Below, in pieces: positions 27,601 through 34,727 of a stretch of DNA of 64,000 nt. The notes under the pieces were generated by a model that was not told the DNA's origin, did no database searches, and saw only the letters and a program-made list of their open reading frames with translations. The translations under genes and the position numbers were made by a program. The DNA comes from Flavobacterium aestivum. Lineage in GTDB: Bacteria > Bacteroidota > Bacteroidia > Flavobacteriales > Flavobacteriaceae. Each line of letters begins with the position of its first letter. The first letter of the stretch is position 1. The stretch is from the NCBI RefSeq assembly GCF_026870175.2, contig NZ_CP113977.2, positions 3,844,001 to 3,908,000 of the forward strand, in the 5' to 3' direction.

Positions 27601-30568
27601 AATTAGTTTTACCTCCTTGTGTTAATGCATTGTATGTTTTTACAACCTCAGCAATCAATAACTCTATTGACCATCCATCACCAATGATATGATGTAAGGA
27701 TAAGAAAAATACATACTCATCTTGGCTTAACTTGATTAATGAAGCTCTTACAAGTGGCGCGTTTTCTAAATCAAAAGGTTGACTATTTTTATCCTGTAAA
27801 TAATTAGCTATCTCATCTTTCTTGTTTTCAACTGAACTATAATCTTTCTCAGATATCTTAAAGTTTATTTGTTCAGCTGGTGTAATATATTGCTGAATTT
27901 CTCCTTCTGCATTCGTTTTAAAATAGGTTCTTAAAATCTCATGACGATGCATTAATAGTCTAAACGATTCTTCAAATTTTTGAGCATCAACCGTTCCTGT
28001 CAATTTAACCGTTGCCGGCATATTATAGGCTATAGAACCTCCGTCTAACTGGCTCAATATCCATAGCCTGTTTTGTGCTGCTGTTAACGGATAAGATGCT
28101 GCTACTGGAGCTTTAGGTATTGCCAAATAATCATTCTCCTGTAATTGTTTGGCTAATCCTTCTATGCTCGGGTTTGTGAAAAACACTTTAAAAGATACCG
28201 TTTTCCCTAATTGCTTATGGGTTCTATTAATTACTTGAGCAATAATTAAACTATGTCCTCCTAACTCAAAAAAGTTATCTGTTATCCCTATTCTTTCTAT
28301 CCCTAATACTTCTTGCCATATGGCTACTAAGCTTTTTTCTACTTCATTTCTTGGAGCGACATACGCTCTTCTTATAATATCATCACCTGTGATACCTGGA
28401 AGCGTTTTTCTATCTATTTTTCCGTTTGGAGTTAATGGCAGTTTTTCTAATGCTACATAAAATCCTGGAACCATATAATCAGGTAGTCTGTTTTGCAGAA
28501 AATTTCGCAATTCAGATTTATCCACTTGTTTAGTAGCTACCAAATAAGCTACTAATACTTTCTCCTGGTTGTTTTCTTTTACCTCAACAACTACTTGTTT
28601 TAAATCTTCTGAAAACTGTGATATTGTATTTTCTATTTCTCCCAGCTCTATTCTGTACCCTCTTATCTTTACCTGATGGTCTTTTCTGCCCAAAAACTCA
28701 ATATCTCCGTTTGCTAACCAACAGCCTAAATCACCTGTATCATACATACGCTCTCCTTCTTGAAAAGGATTAGCAACGAACTTTTCGGAAGTAAGTTCCG
28801 GCTTGTTTAAATATCCTCTGGCTACGCCTGATCCCGATACATATATTTTTCCTGCAACTCCTATTGGTAAAAGTTGTAATGCATCGTCTAATATGTAAAT
28901 CTTAGTATTTGATATTGGTCTCCCAATTGGAATAACTGGCTTATCAAAATCATTTTTGGATACCTTATAAATCGACACACAAACGGCACATTCCGTAGGT
29001 CCATAGGCGTTATAATACTCAATTCCGGATTCTACAACTGCTATTGCTTTAGTTGGATTAGCAGATTCTCCAGCCGTAATGATACATCTCAATCCTGAAA
29101 TATCTTTTTCGGACAATAATCCTAAATAACTTGGAGGAAAAGTGACTACTGATGCTTTTATTTCTTTTAAGAAACCTATAAATTGATCTTTGTCTTTTAT
29201 TATTTCATCTGTTGGAATGCATAATGTAGCCCCACTATACAAACTCATCATAATCTCAGATATAGATGCATCAAAAGCTACTGAAGCAAACCATACAATC
29301 TTGTCATCATTGCTAATTCCAAATGATTCAATCTGATCCAAAGACATGTTTATATTACTCGTATGCTCTATCATTACCCCTTTTGGTTGCCCTGTAGAAC
29401 CCGATGTATAAATCACATATGCTAAATCTTTAGGCGAAATAGACCTATTTATATTCTCACTACTATTTGCATCAATGTTTATTGTGCTTAGATCAATTGT
29501 CTCGCAATTATCTATATCTAATGCAGCACTGTCACAAATTATTAGTTTTAAACCACTGTCATTTATTAAATAATCAATTCTTTCTTGTGGATAATTGGTG
29601 TCTATGGGCAGATAAACTGCTCCTAACTTTAATATTGCCAATAACGAAACGATTCCAATATCTGATTTAGGTAAAAACACTCCAATTATGTCCCCTGTAT
29701 TGATGGTATGTTGGGAAGAAATATAATTGGCTAACTGATTTGCTTTTTCGTTTAATATCGAATAGGTTAAATTCGATTCTCCAAATACAACTGCAACATT
29801 ATTTGGTGTTTTTGCAACTTGTTCTTCAAATAAATCAACTATCGTTTTTTCTTTCGGATATGCTACAGCTGTATTATTAAAATCTACTAATAATTGATGC
29901 TTTTCTTTTTCAGATAGTAGCTCATAATCCGATAAGTTTGGTGTTATATTATTTTCTAAATTAACTATAAACTGTTTAAAATACTTAACCAAATACTCTA
30001 CGATTCCTTTCTTTACAAAATCTTCTAAATAAGAAACGTGAATTTCTAAATCCTCATTCTCATTTATTCTTATATTAAGCAAAATACCATGACAATCTAA
30101 ATTCCTTTCTGAATTGACCCCAATACTGTAATTTGACAGAGTGTTTAAATCATTAAAACTTATCTTTCCAGATAAATCATCATTGTTATAGTCTGAATAT
30201 TTTAATGACTCTAAAATTTCATCTTTTACCTTTTGAAGATATTCTTTAAAAGATATATTTAAGTCTATAGGAAATGATTGGAGTAAAGAATTGCATTGAT
30301 CTTTATAATCTGAAACGACATAACCGTCAAATTCATTAATCAGTTTTTTTAACAAAAAAGAATAAATAGCACTTATAACTGTAGCTTGAGCTATTAAATT
30401 ACTATTTGTAAGCTTATTGAAATAGCTTAGTTCATCGGCCTTAATAGTAACACATGAAAGATTATTTTGTCTATCCTGTAGCCCAATAACCCTCTCCCTG
30501 TTTAGTACTTTTTTCTTCCAATATTTTGAAACTAAACTAAAATTATTTGTCACTTCACTCTTATCCAT
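21689..30568 (-). CDS. Three-module NRPS that starts the line (truncated C-A-PCP-C-A-PCP-C-A-PCP)
   Basis: The ATG at 30568 is preferred over an in-frame TTG at 30577; it gives 2959 residues. Residues 1 to about 225 look like only the second half of a condensation domain and have no HHxxxDG, so this should be the loading end. The A domains have complete cores. Pocket codes read by eye are DASTIAAVCK for A1 (very close to a known Tyr code) and DVWHVSLIDK for both A2 and A3 (one change from the classic Ser code). PCPs lie near 768 (LGGHS), 1811 (LGGDS) and 2898 (LGGTS). C2 has HHIIGDG near 961; C3 has HHAILDG near 2056 and starts with YPMSDIELGML, unlike the other C domains here. No E domain exists. 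The protein ends soon after its last PCP, consistent with passing the chain to the KS of the next gene. Predicted contribution: Tyr-Ser-Ser. Confidence 0.93.
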   Translation of the reverse strand: MDKSEVTNNFSLVSKYWKKKVLNRERVIGLQDRQNNLSCVTIKADELSYFNKLTNSNLIAQATVISAIYSFLLKKLINEFDGYVVSDYKDQCNSLLQSFPIDLNISFKEYLQKVKDEILESLKYSDYNNDDLSGKISFNDLNTLSNYSIGVNSERNLDCHGILLNIRINENEDLEIHVSYLEDFVKKGIVEYLVKYFKQFIVNLENNITPNLSDYELLSEKEKHQLLVDFNNTAVAYPKEKTIVDLFEEQVAKTPNNVAVVFGESNLTYSILNEKANQLANYISSQHTINTGDIIGVFLPKSDIGIVSLLAILKLGAVYLPIDTNYPQERIDYLINDSGLKLIICDSAALDIDNCETIDLSTINIDANSSENINRSISPKDLAYVIYTSGSTGQPKGVMIEHTSNINMSLDQIESFGISNDDKIVWFASVAFDASISEIMMSLYSGATLCIPTDEIIKDKDQFIGFLKEIKASVVTFPPSYLGLLSEKDISGLRCIITAGESANPTKAIAVVESGIEYYNAYGPTECAVCVSIYKVSKNDFDKPVIPIGRPISNTKIYILDDALQLLPIGVAGKIYVSGSGVARGYLNKPELTSEKFVANPFQEGERMYDTGDLGCWLANGDIEFLGRKDHQVKIRGYRIELGEIENTISQFSEDLKQVVVEVKENNQEKVLVAYLVATKQVDKSELRNFLQNRLPDYMVPGFYVALEKLPLTPNGKIDRKTLPGITGDDIIRRAYVAPRNEVEKSLVAIWQEVLGIERIGITDNFFELGGHSLIIAQVINRTHKQLGKTVSFKVFFTNPSIEGLAKQLQENDYLAIPKAPVAASYPLTAAQNRLWILSQLDGGSIAYNMPATVKLTGTVDAQKFEESFRLLMHRHEILRTYFKTNAEGEIQQYITPAEQINFKISEKDYSSVENKKDEIANYLQDKNSQPFDLENAPLVRASLIKLSQDEYVFFLSLHHIIGDGWSIELLIAEVVKTYNALTQGGKTNLPELGIQYKDYAVWLNQELQEEKYKTSEQYWLNQFTGELPVLELPSFRTRPLVQTYNGNNLVHQFSNAFLEKLRAFSKEHDVTLFMTLMAGINALLHRYSGQNDIIVGTPIAGREHPDLENQMGLYLNTLAIRTQLKEESSFLDLVATQKETLLNAYDHQNYPFDALVGKLNLKRDTSRSALFDVLVVLQNQGQLNNLNTEELISLEVSDYEFKNKTSQFDISFTFVEKEGLDLRIEYNTDIYEEHLIERMFLHLENLLTESLEHPESLIQKVNYLTDKEKQQLLVDFNDTEVIYPKDKTIIDLFEEQVAKTPNNIAVLFEEKELTYSELNEQSNQLAAYLIENYAIKPDDLVGIRLDRSERMMVAIFGILKSGGAYIPMDVNYPQERIDYITKDAKLKLCIDENEFEKFQSHQNSYSKASLQIGNLVNHLAYCIYTSGSTGNPKGVLNHHAGLYNRLLWMKSYLEVGEKEVFLQKTPYTFDVSVWELILPFITGSSLVIAKPEGHKDATYLQEVINKKQVTIIHFVPSMLGVFLLDVDKEKCNCLSHIVCSGEELPAIMAQECKEKFPKTQLHNLYGPTEAAIDVTAINLSEVDVMQQGVSIGKPIANTSMYIVNNSFELQPLGVTGELLISGIQVARGYLNLPELTKDRFIADPFRKDYQVYRTGDIAQWQPDGSIRYMGRIDNQVKIRGNRIELGEVENAIMIYGGIQQVVATPKELNGEKVLVAYYLLEKEIAIDKAEIRAYLQGKLPDYMVPSFYVQLETLPMTSSGKVDRKALPNITGDDLIRGEYVSPQNQTEEKMATIWQDILGIDKVGITDNFFELGGDSIRAIRILGRINKDLCLNYKLADIYALPTIQKLLSIETERTENEIPNAIKAEVEAYFENLEKEFNPYEFYEERKFLYETNSEDSEGLNVVTPFSKEKIVSIYPMSDIELGMLFGSIATRSKGVYHDQFVFPLPTSQFDKESFIKAISVLVDKHEILRTAYNIERYSTPVHLVYEKIDIKLDYEDLSANNQEEIYSKINDFMVNERTQNSFVTSEPGLWRMKIYKTAETEYSLLFQFHHAILDGWSVASLMTELNNIYLSILDNEEIATEKLALTYKDYVFEQNCIKKSDKYNDFWKENLSEYKKLDIFTEENFSKRHDFTIDGELYDSVIQFSQTHSLSLKTIAFAAYLYTLKTLTYEGDITVGMVTNGRPLQEDADKILGCFLNTVPFRIKETNGTALSFVEKINELLISQKQFERISLNELQTRFSLNKKGENPFFDTHFNYIDFHIYNDLNVKNDEKVNEFRFADLNFEATNTFLDLNIRPVANGIKVSWNQQRTLKYGLTVARLQEYYNNFLSTLVNSTDAVLKSESVLPSLEKQSLLYDLNNTTIEYPKGKTILDLFEEQAARTPDNIAILFEETKLTYKELDEQSNQLAAYLTKNYAIEADDLVGIILNRSERMIISIFGILKAGGAYVPMDVNYPKERVDYITIDGKLKVNIDEQEFTKFKSHQDSYSTKAIERGDLVNHLAYCIYTSGSTGNPKGVLNHHAGLYNRLMWMRSYLEVGENEVFLQKTPYTFDVSVWELILPFITGSSLVIAKPEGHRDVDYLQEIISKKQVSIVHFVPSMLGIFLLDTDSEKCNSLSHIVCSGEELPVLMAQECKEKFGTAKLHNLYGPTEAAIDVTAINLSEIDVINEGVSIGKPIANTSIYIVNNSLGLQPLGVPGELLISGIQVARGYLNLPELTQDRFIADPFRVGYQVYRTGDIAQWKPDGSIHYMGRIDNQVKIRGNRIELGEVENAVMAYGDIQQVVATPKELNGEKVLVAYYLLERGVVVDKAAIRTYLQGKLPEYMVPSFYVELETLPMTSSGKVDRKALPSIAGDDLIRAEYVSPGNQTEEKLATIWQDILGIDKVGITDNFFELGGTSFQLIKLQKMIELLWPNKMVISDLFEFNSIKDIAAFINKDSAETNLEEKEEMKFFEI

Positions 30569-30762
30569 AAATTCCAAATTCGTATTTCTTGTTTACAATC
30601 GTATTCTATTGAATTATTTTATTTAATAACCGCTTAAATGATTCCGCATGGTCTATCATTTATACCTTATCCATTAACTATAAAGTCTAAATTTTCCTTC
30701 AAAATGTTAATTTTTAATATTTGCTTATAAATTTCGCACGAAAATAGTAGCAACATTCTTCA

Positions 30763-30796
30763 AAAAATTACGGTTTTTTAATTGAAAAATTACGGT
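30763..30796 (-). promoter_or_regulatory. Direct repeat of AAAAATTACGGT, candidate response-regulator operator for the NRPS operon
   Basis: Two identical 12-base copies lie at 30763-30774 and 30785-30796. Their spacing is exactly 22 bases, about two helical turns, as expected for two regulator protomers on one DNA face. Read toward the NRPS operon each copy is ACCGTAATTTTT. The pair ends about 195 bases upstream of the first NRPS codon. The element is seen directly; its role as an operator is inferred. Confidence 0.5.
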
Positions 30797-31049
30797 CTCA
30801 CATATATAGCATAAAAACCACTGATTATTAATTAAATAACCCTACAAATAAGCACTTTGAACAGCTATTTTAACTTTAAGTTAATGAAAAAATAATACAG
30901 AAAAAACTTACTAAATAAGCATTTGGAGTGGTACTGTTTTGGCTCCTTGCATGTTTAAAATCTTAAGATAAATAGGCTGTAAAAGTTGCACGTTTTTTAT
31001 GTTTTTTTTCTACCTCGAATTGATTGGAAAATCATATTAACCACAAAAA

Positions 31050-31205
31050 ATGGTAGTGGAAAAGTTGAATATTTCAGATCAAACTGCCAGTAAAACAAAG
31101 GGCTTGATTGGAAAATTTGGAAATAAAACATACATCGAAAATGCTATTCCAAAAAAAAATTATTACTGGTTTCATCTTAAAAAAAATTCAGTAGTGATTA
31201 GGTAA
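31050..31205 (+). CDS. Small 51-residue open reading frame of unknown function, doubtful
   Basis: An intact frame runs from ATG at 31050 to TAA at 31203-31205 in the divergent region. The peptide starts MVVEKLNISDQ, is basic and ends near HLKKNSVVIR. There is no clear ribosome binding site and no recognised family. A frame of this length is expected by chance in DNA this AT-rich. I list it because it lies between a biosynthetic operon and its likely regulator, where small precursor or leader peptides are sometimes found. Confidence 0.2.
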   Translation: MVVEKLNISDQTASKTKGLIGKFGNKTYIENAIPKKNYYWFHLKKNSVVIR

Positions 31206-31332
31206 ACATCTCTATAAATTATATCGAAATTGAAATATGACTTGAAGTGTAAAATTTGATTTTCTTAAAAAAAAATAGTTTTAATTTCATTTAGTGTAAA
31301 AAAAACCACTAAGATTCATTATAATTGTACGA

Positions 31333-31348
31333 TATAACCGTAATATTT
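31333..31348 (+). promoter_or_regulatory. Third copy of the ACCGTAAT element, in front of the response regulator gene
   Basis: ACCGTAATATTT occurs at 31337-31348, one base different from the two copies on the NRPS side and in the opposite strand orientation. It therefore points toward the regulator gene in the same sense as the other pair points toward the NRPS operon. It ends about 30 bases before the regulator ATG, so binding here could overlap the promoter. Autoregulation is inferred. Confidence 0.4.
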
Positions 31349-31377
31349 AATTAGTATTGTATGAAATTGGACAAAAA

Positions 31378-32052
31378 ATGGATATAAATCTTAATATATT
31401 AATAGTCGATGATCACCCAATGACAGTTGATAGTTATATTAACCTATTATCTGGGATCAATTTTCAAAAAAAAGCACCAAACTTCATAAAATGTTATAAT
31501 TGTGAAGATGCTTATAACAAAATAAAATTTTTACTAAGACAAAACACAAAAATTGATTTGGCTATATTAGATGTTAGTCTCCCTCCTTATAGTGGACTTA
31601 ATATTAATAATGGCATTGATTTGGCTTTGCTCATTAGAGAAAAACTGGCAAATTGCAAAATAGTCCTTCTTACAATGCATAGTAAACCCTTAACGGTAGA
31701 CAAAATCATTAAAGGGATACAACCTGAAGGATTCATCTCAAAAAGTGATATTAACTTTGAGTTATTTCCAGTTATTTGTAGAAAGATTCTTGAAGGTGAA
31801 ATATTCCGAAGCAATACTATAATAGATTCTCAAAGAGAATTATTTAAAAGAAACATAAACTGGGATAATCATGACTGTCAAATTTTGAGCTTAATTTCTC
31901 AAGGAATTAAAACAGTTAATCTTCCCAACTACATCCCTCTTTCTATGAGTGCTATAGAAAAAAGAAAAGCAAACATAAAAGATCAGCTTTTAAAAGGAAA
32001 AGGCAGTGATAAAGATCTAATTGATAAAGCTCAAAATTTAGGGTTATTGTAA
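31378..32052 (+). CDS. Response regulator, receiver plus LuxR-like DNA-binding domain; candidate regulator of the NRPS operon
   Basis: I use the ATG at 31378; an in-frame TTG at 31357 is less likely. The 224-residue product has a receiver domain with the acidic pair in VDDHP (residues 11-12), phospho-acceptor Asp65 (AILDVSLP), a conserved Thr in LLTMHS and the Lys in ISKSD. A C-terminal segment of about 60 residues (NWDNHDCQILSLISQGIK and then SAIEKRKANIKDQL) fits a LuxR/NarL-type helix-turn-helix. No kinase gene adjoins it; the nearest is at 35739-37163. The gene is divergent from the NRPS operon and shares the motif-bearing control region, so regulation of that operon and of itself is the natural inference. 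A rho-independent terminator follows at 32171-32213. Confidence 0.85.
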   Translation: MDINLNILIVDDHPMTVDSYINLLSGINFQKKAPNFIKCYNCEDAYNKIKFLLRQNTKIDLAILDVSLPPYSGLNINNGIDLALLIREKLANCKIVLLTMHSKPLTVDKIIKGIQPEGFISKSDINFELFPVICRKILEGEIFRSNTIIDSQRELFKRNINWDNHDCQILSLISQGIKTVNLPNYIPLSMSAIEKRKANIKDQLLKGKGSDKDLIDKAQNLGLL

Positions 32053-32170
32053 ATCCCAAAAATCAATTCAACTATTAATTAATGCTTATACAAATACATT
32101 ATAAATTCTAGGTTATCTAAAAACATTAATATGAGTATGAGGTATTCGACTGTTGCCTTATTCATTCACA

Positions 32171-32213
32171 AAAAAATGGGACAAGTACTAAAAGACTGCT
32201 TGTCCCATTTTTT
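32171..32213. terminator. Bidirectional rho-independent terminator
   Basis: AAAAAATGGGACAAG (32171-32185) pairs perfectly with CTTGTCCCATTTTTT (32199-32213) around a 13-base loop. A-runs and T-runs flank both arms, so it can stop transcripts from the response regulator gene and from the DyP peroxidase gene, which converge here. Confidence 0.9.
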
Positions 32214-32309
32214 ATTTTTCTATTTTTTTGAAAGTAATGGTATACGTCTCAATACTTCATTGATTCTTCTCCTAATTTTCTCCTCTGTCAGATTTACTAA
32301 ATACTTTAT

Positions 32310-33770
32310 TTAAGCAACACCATTTGCTATTTCGTTAAGTGATGAAATAGATGGCAATAAACAGTAAGCTGTTCCTTGGGTAACCACAAATTGAGGTAAT
32401 GGTCCGGTAATAACTATGTTTGTACCATCTGGCATGGGTATAGTAAAGTCTGGATCAACATTGCCTGGCAGAGGGCAAATGCGATTGGCTATTAATGGAT
32501 CCTGTGGTGTATTATTTGCGGGATCAAAGACTGGGCTAAAATTGTTCATGTTAATCCATCCATAAATAGTTTCAAACTGAGAGTTTAAATCGCCACAAAG
32601 AAACAAACCTATGAGACCTCGATTGGCATTTGGATCAATAGCCATTGGTGCTCCATAAGCCATTCCGCGTCTTAGAATACGTGGTACTAGGGTTGAACCT
32701 GCAACATCTACACCTTCATCTCTTGGGTTTGAAACCCTTGTGTGTGCAGAAAAAGGACATTTCATCCCTTTCATATCATCATTGGCTTTATACCCAAAAT
32801 CAGTACTTTTAGACGTACTTTGTTCAGGTGCATTTGGTGAAAGCACCAGTGGCGAACCATTACGCCAACGTCCGCATAATTTAGCGGCAAGCCATTCGAC
32901 TGTATATTCTTTGGTCATTTTTATTTGTGGAGCTATTAGCTCTGCCTTTTCTTCTAAAAAGGCATTAAATGTTTTTGTGTCCTGATGAAGGATTCTTAAT
33001 GCATTATAACAACCATTTTTAGCAAACTTAGCCTCTGGGCCAGAAAGCGGACCCGGTATAGGATTTGGAAGCGTGCTGTATCCTATAAGAAAATTGTTGA
33101 GGTCTTGTTCATCTGTTCCTGCAGGATTATTGTTAAGATCAGGATTATCAATTGAATCCCTGTATCTGAAATGAACATAATCATCCGGAATTAAAGGATA
33201 TTGTTCTAATCTACCACTTTTAGGCTGATTAAGCCCTCCATCATTTGGTTGAAAAGGTTTTAACTCGGTTACCTTCCCATCACTTCTCTGGGCTGCAGCT
33301 GTTATAATCTCAACTATTTTTTCTTGTGCCCCTGGGTTCATTGCATAAGCATGAACAACACAATGCAGATCTTTGTTTTGAAAATTATTATACCACCATT
33401 TATCAGGAGAACCATCACCATAATCGCCTAAGGATTGTTGTGCATTGTTTTTATCCCAAGGTCCTTTTTTGAAAGTCGCGGAGAAACTTGAAGATGGAAT
33501 ATTCAATTCGGGTTTTACAATTGCAATTCCATTAGCTGTAAGACCAATGTTAAGCATATATTCGGGTTTTAAAGCTCCCCAGTCTTCTGCATTCTGAAGA
33601 TATGGAAGTAAATCTTTAAAAAAGCCCCTGATATTGTTTATAGCTGATGAATCTTGGCTGAAATTAAATAGCATATGTACTGAACATGGATGTGTATAAC
33701 CACGAATGATAAGCCCTTGTATGTCATGCAATTCAGGTTCAATTACAGGAGGAAGTTGTGAGTTAGTCAT
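32310..33770 (-). CDS. DyP-type haem peroxidase
   Basis: The 486-residue protein shows the family landmarks in order: a GxxDG-like site altered to YRDSIDNP in the middle, AKLCGRWRNGSPL, CPFSAHTRVSNPRDE with the candidate haem-ligand His, RRGMAYGAP, and GLIGLFLCGDLNSQFE near the end. DyP peroxidases oxidise dyes, phenols and other substrates with hydrogen peroxide. There is no signal peptide or Tat twin-arginine motif at the N-terminus (MTNSQLPPVIEPELHD), so it is probably cytoplasmic or packaged. The usual Gly after the catalytic Asp is Ser here. The gene follows a 151-residue protein gene by 74 bases, with a hairpin in between. After its TAA stop the same frame stays open for 29 more codons up to TAG at 32220-32222 (see findings). 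No encapsulin gene is visible in the window. Confidence 0.88.
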   Translation of the reverse strand: MTNSQLPPVIEPELHDIQGLIIRGYTHPCSVHMLFNFSQDSSAINNIRGFFKDLLPYLQNAEDWGALKPEYMLNIGLTANGIAIVKPELNIPSSSFSATFKKGPWDKNNAQQSLGDYGDGSPDKWWYNNFQNKDLHCVVHAYAMNPGAQEKIVEIITAAAQRSDGKVTELKPFQPNDGGLNQPKSGRLEQYPLIPDDYVHFRYRDSIDNPDLNNNPAGTDEQDLNNFLIGYSTLPNPIPGPLSGPEAKFAKNGCYNALRILHQDTKTFNAFLEEKAELIAPQIKMTKEYTVEWLAAKLCGRWRNGSPLVLSPNAPEQSTSKSTDFGYKANDDMKGMKCPFSAHTRVSNPRDEGVDVAGSTLVPRILRRGMAYGAPMAIDPNANRGLIGLFLCGDLNSQFETIYGWINMNNFSPVFDPANNTPQDPLIANRICPLPGNVDPDFTIPMPDGTNIVITGPLPQFVVTQGTAYCLLPSISSLNEIANGVA

Positions 33771-33796
33771 GAAATTAAATTTAAATTATAAAAAAA

Positions 33797-33820
33797 CAGT
33801 TGGGCTTGTTAACCCAACTG
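33797..33820 (-). terminator. Hairpin with T-run between the 151-residue gene and the DyP peroxidase gene
   Basis: CAGTTGGG (33797-33804) pairs with CCCAACTG (33813-33820). On the minus strand the hairpin is followed by a run of seven T, so it looks like an intrinsic terminator. It lies in the 74-base gap between two same-strand genes and could lower expression of the second gene relative to the first. Confidence 0.7.
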
Positions 33821-33844
33821 AAATTGTTTCTTTTTACTATTCTC

Positions 33845-34300
33845 TTATGAGTTAGAAAATTTAGCTACAATCTGTTTTACCGATTGAGGATATGCATAAT
33901 AAAGATCACTAGACTGGCTAAGATTACTTTCGTTTATGAAATTAGAGAAGATAGTATAAGTGATTTTCGACGGATCCGTTGGAAAGTCAGCAGGTCTGTT
34001 TACCCATAATTGAATAATGGCAACAAATGCTGCTCTAATTGTATCCGAATTATTATAGAAAGCCTCCAAATATGAGTTCATATTTCCGTCAAACTCGGTT
34101 ATTACTAATATACCAGCTATACCTACTCCGTTAGTATTAGGCACAAGGGCAACTCTTGCATAATGAACAATTGCCATTTTATCTAAAGAAGCCTTAGTTG
34201 TCGGATTGTTAAAAGACTGATAAATTGAATTTGCTGCGTTCTGTGCTTCTGTAGTTTGATAGATTGGCACATACATAGTTAATGGGTTTACGGTTTGCAT
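33845..34300 (-). CDS. Small protein of unknown function, possibly with a DyP-like alpha/beta fold
   Basis: This 151-residue protein (MQTVNPLTMYVPIYQTTE...) is not recognised with certainty. The middle part, with HYARVALVPN, then GILVITEFDG and NSYLEAFYNN, resembles a pattern found in dimeric ferredoxin-like alpha/beta proteins such as the DyP and chlorite-dismutase group (a His-Phe-Ala-Arg-like strand, then a strand ending in Phe-Asp-Gly). There is no signal peptide. The gene lies directly upstream of the DyP peroxidase gene on the same strand, so a partner or substrate-handling role for that enzyme is plausible. The intergenic hairpin suggests it may be made in excess over the peroxidase. 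Confidence that it is a real gene is high; the function is open. Confidence 0.7.
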   Translation of the reverse strand: MQTVNPLTMYVPIYQTTEAQNAANSIYQSFNNPTTKASLDKMAIVHYARVALVPNTNGVGIAGILVITEFDGNMNSYLEAFYNNSDTIRAAFVAIIQLWVNRPADFPTDPSKITYTIFSNFINESNLSQSSDLYYAYPQSVKQIVAKFSNS

Positions 34301-34727
34301 AATAAGATGTTGTTTAATGTTTGCCTACTCTTTGATTCCGTTTTCAGCTTCTCCGGATATTAATTTTGTTGTTCTTTATCGTATTACTGTATATTTTCAT
34401 GACTTTTGCTTAAAAAATTGAAGGCATAATCTTCCTCATTTCACTTAGCCCTTTCCTAAAATAAGTTTTACTCACATTATTTTTGCTTTAAATCTAAATT
34501 ACAGGAGATGCAAAACCATTTATAAAAAAAAGGCATAAGACAGGAATTCTTACACATGAGAGAGTTTATAAGTAGGATAAAATTTTTGGGAAGTTATTTG
34601 CTTAGTCGATTAGCTACACTCTTTGAATTATGATTCAAAAAAGTAGCAGTCATAAATAACAAAGCGATTCTCAATAGCGTTGATAATAACTAAATCTTTA
34701 TTTTTACCATATTAAAAAATAGTACCT
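34301..34727. other. Intergenic region, 427 bases, divergent promoters expected
   Basis: It lies between the minus-strand 151-residue gene and the plus-strand 2H-phosphoesterase gene, so it must hold at least two promoters. I found no clear promoter consensus, no hairpin, no repeat and no short gene. Confidence 0.5.

Larger units (their letters stand above)
30569..31377. promoter_or_regulatory. Divergent control region between the NRPS operon and the response regulator gene
   Basis: About 800 bases of very AT-rich DNA separate the operon start from the plus-strand regulator gene. It should hold both promoters, although I could not place a convincing flavobacterial -33/-7 pair (TTG...TAnnTTTG) for either. 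It contains the 12-base repeats listed separately, a 13-base direct repeat TTGATTGGAAAAT at 31020-31032 and 31104-31116, and a 51-codon open frame at 31050-31205 listed separately with low confidence. The 195 bases between the operator-like repeats and the first NRPS codon are long enough for a leader transcript, but I see no riboswitch fold. Confidence 0.6.

Noticed and set aside
31020-31116. Direct repeat TTGATTGGAAAAT in the control region as a regulator site
   Set aside because: The 84-base spacing, low complexity and overlap of the second copy with the small open frame give no support beyond the repeat itself.
32131-32313. 60-codon plus-strand frame after the response regulator gene
   Set aside because: It runs straight through a perfect terminator hairpin and its peptide is mostly Phe/Leu/Ile from T-runs.
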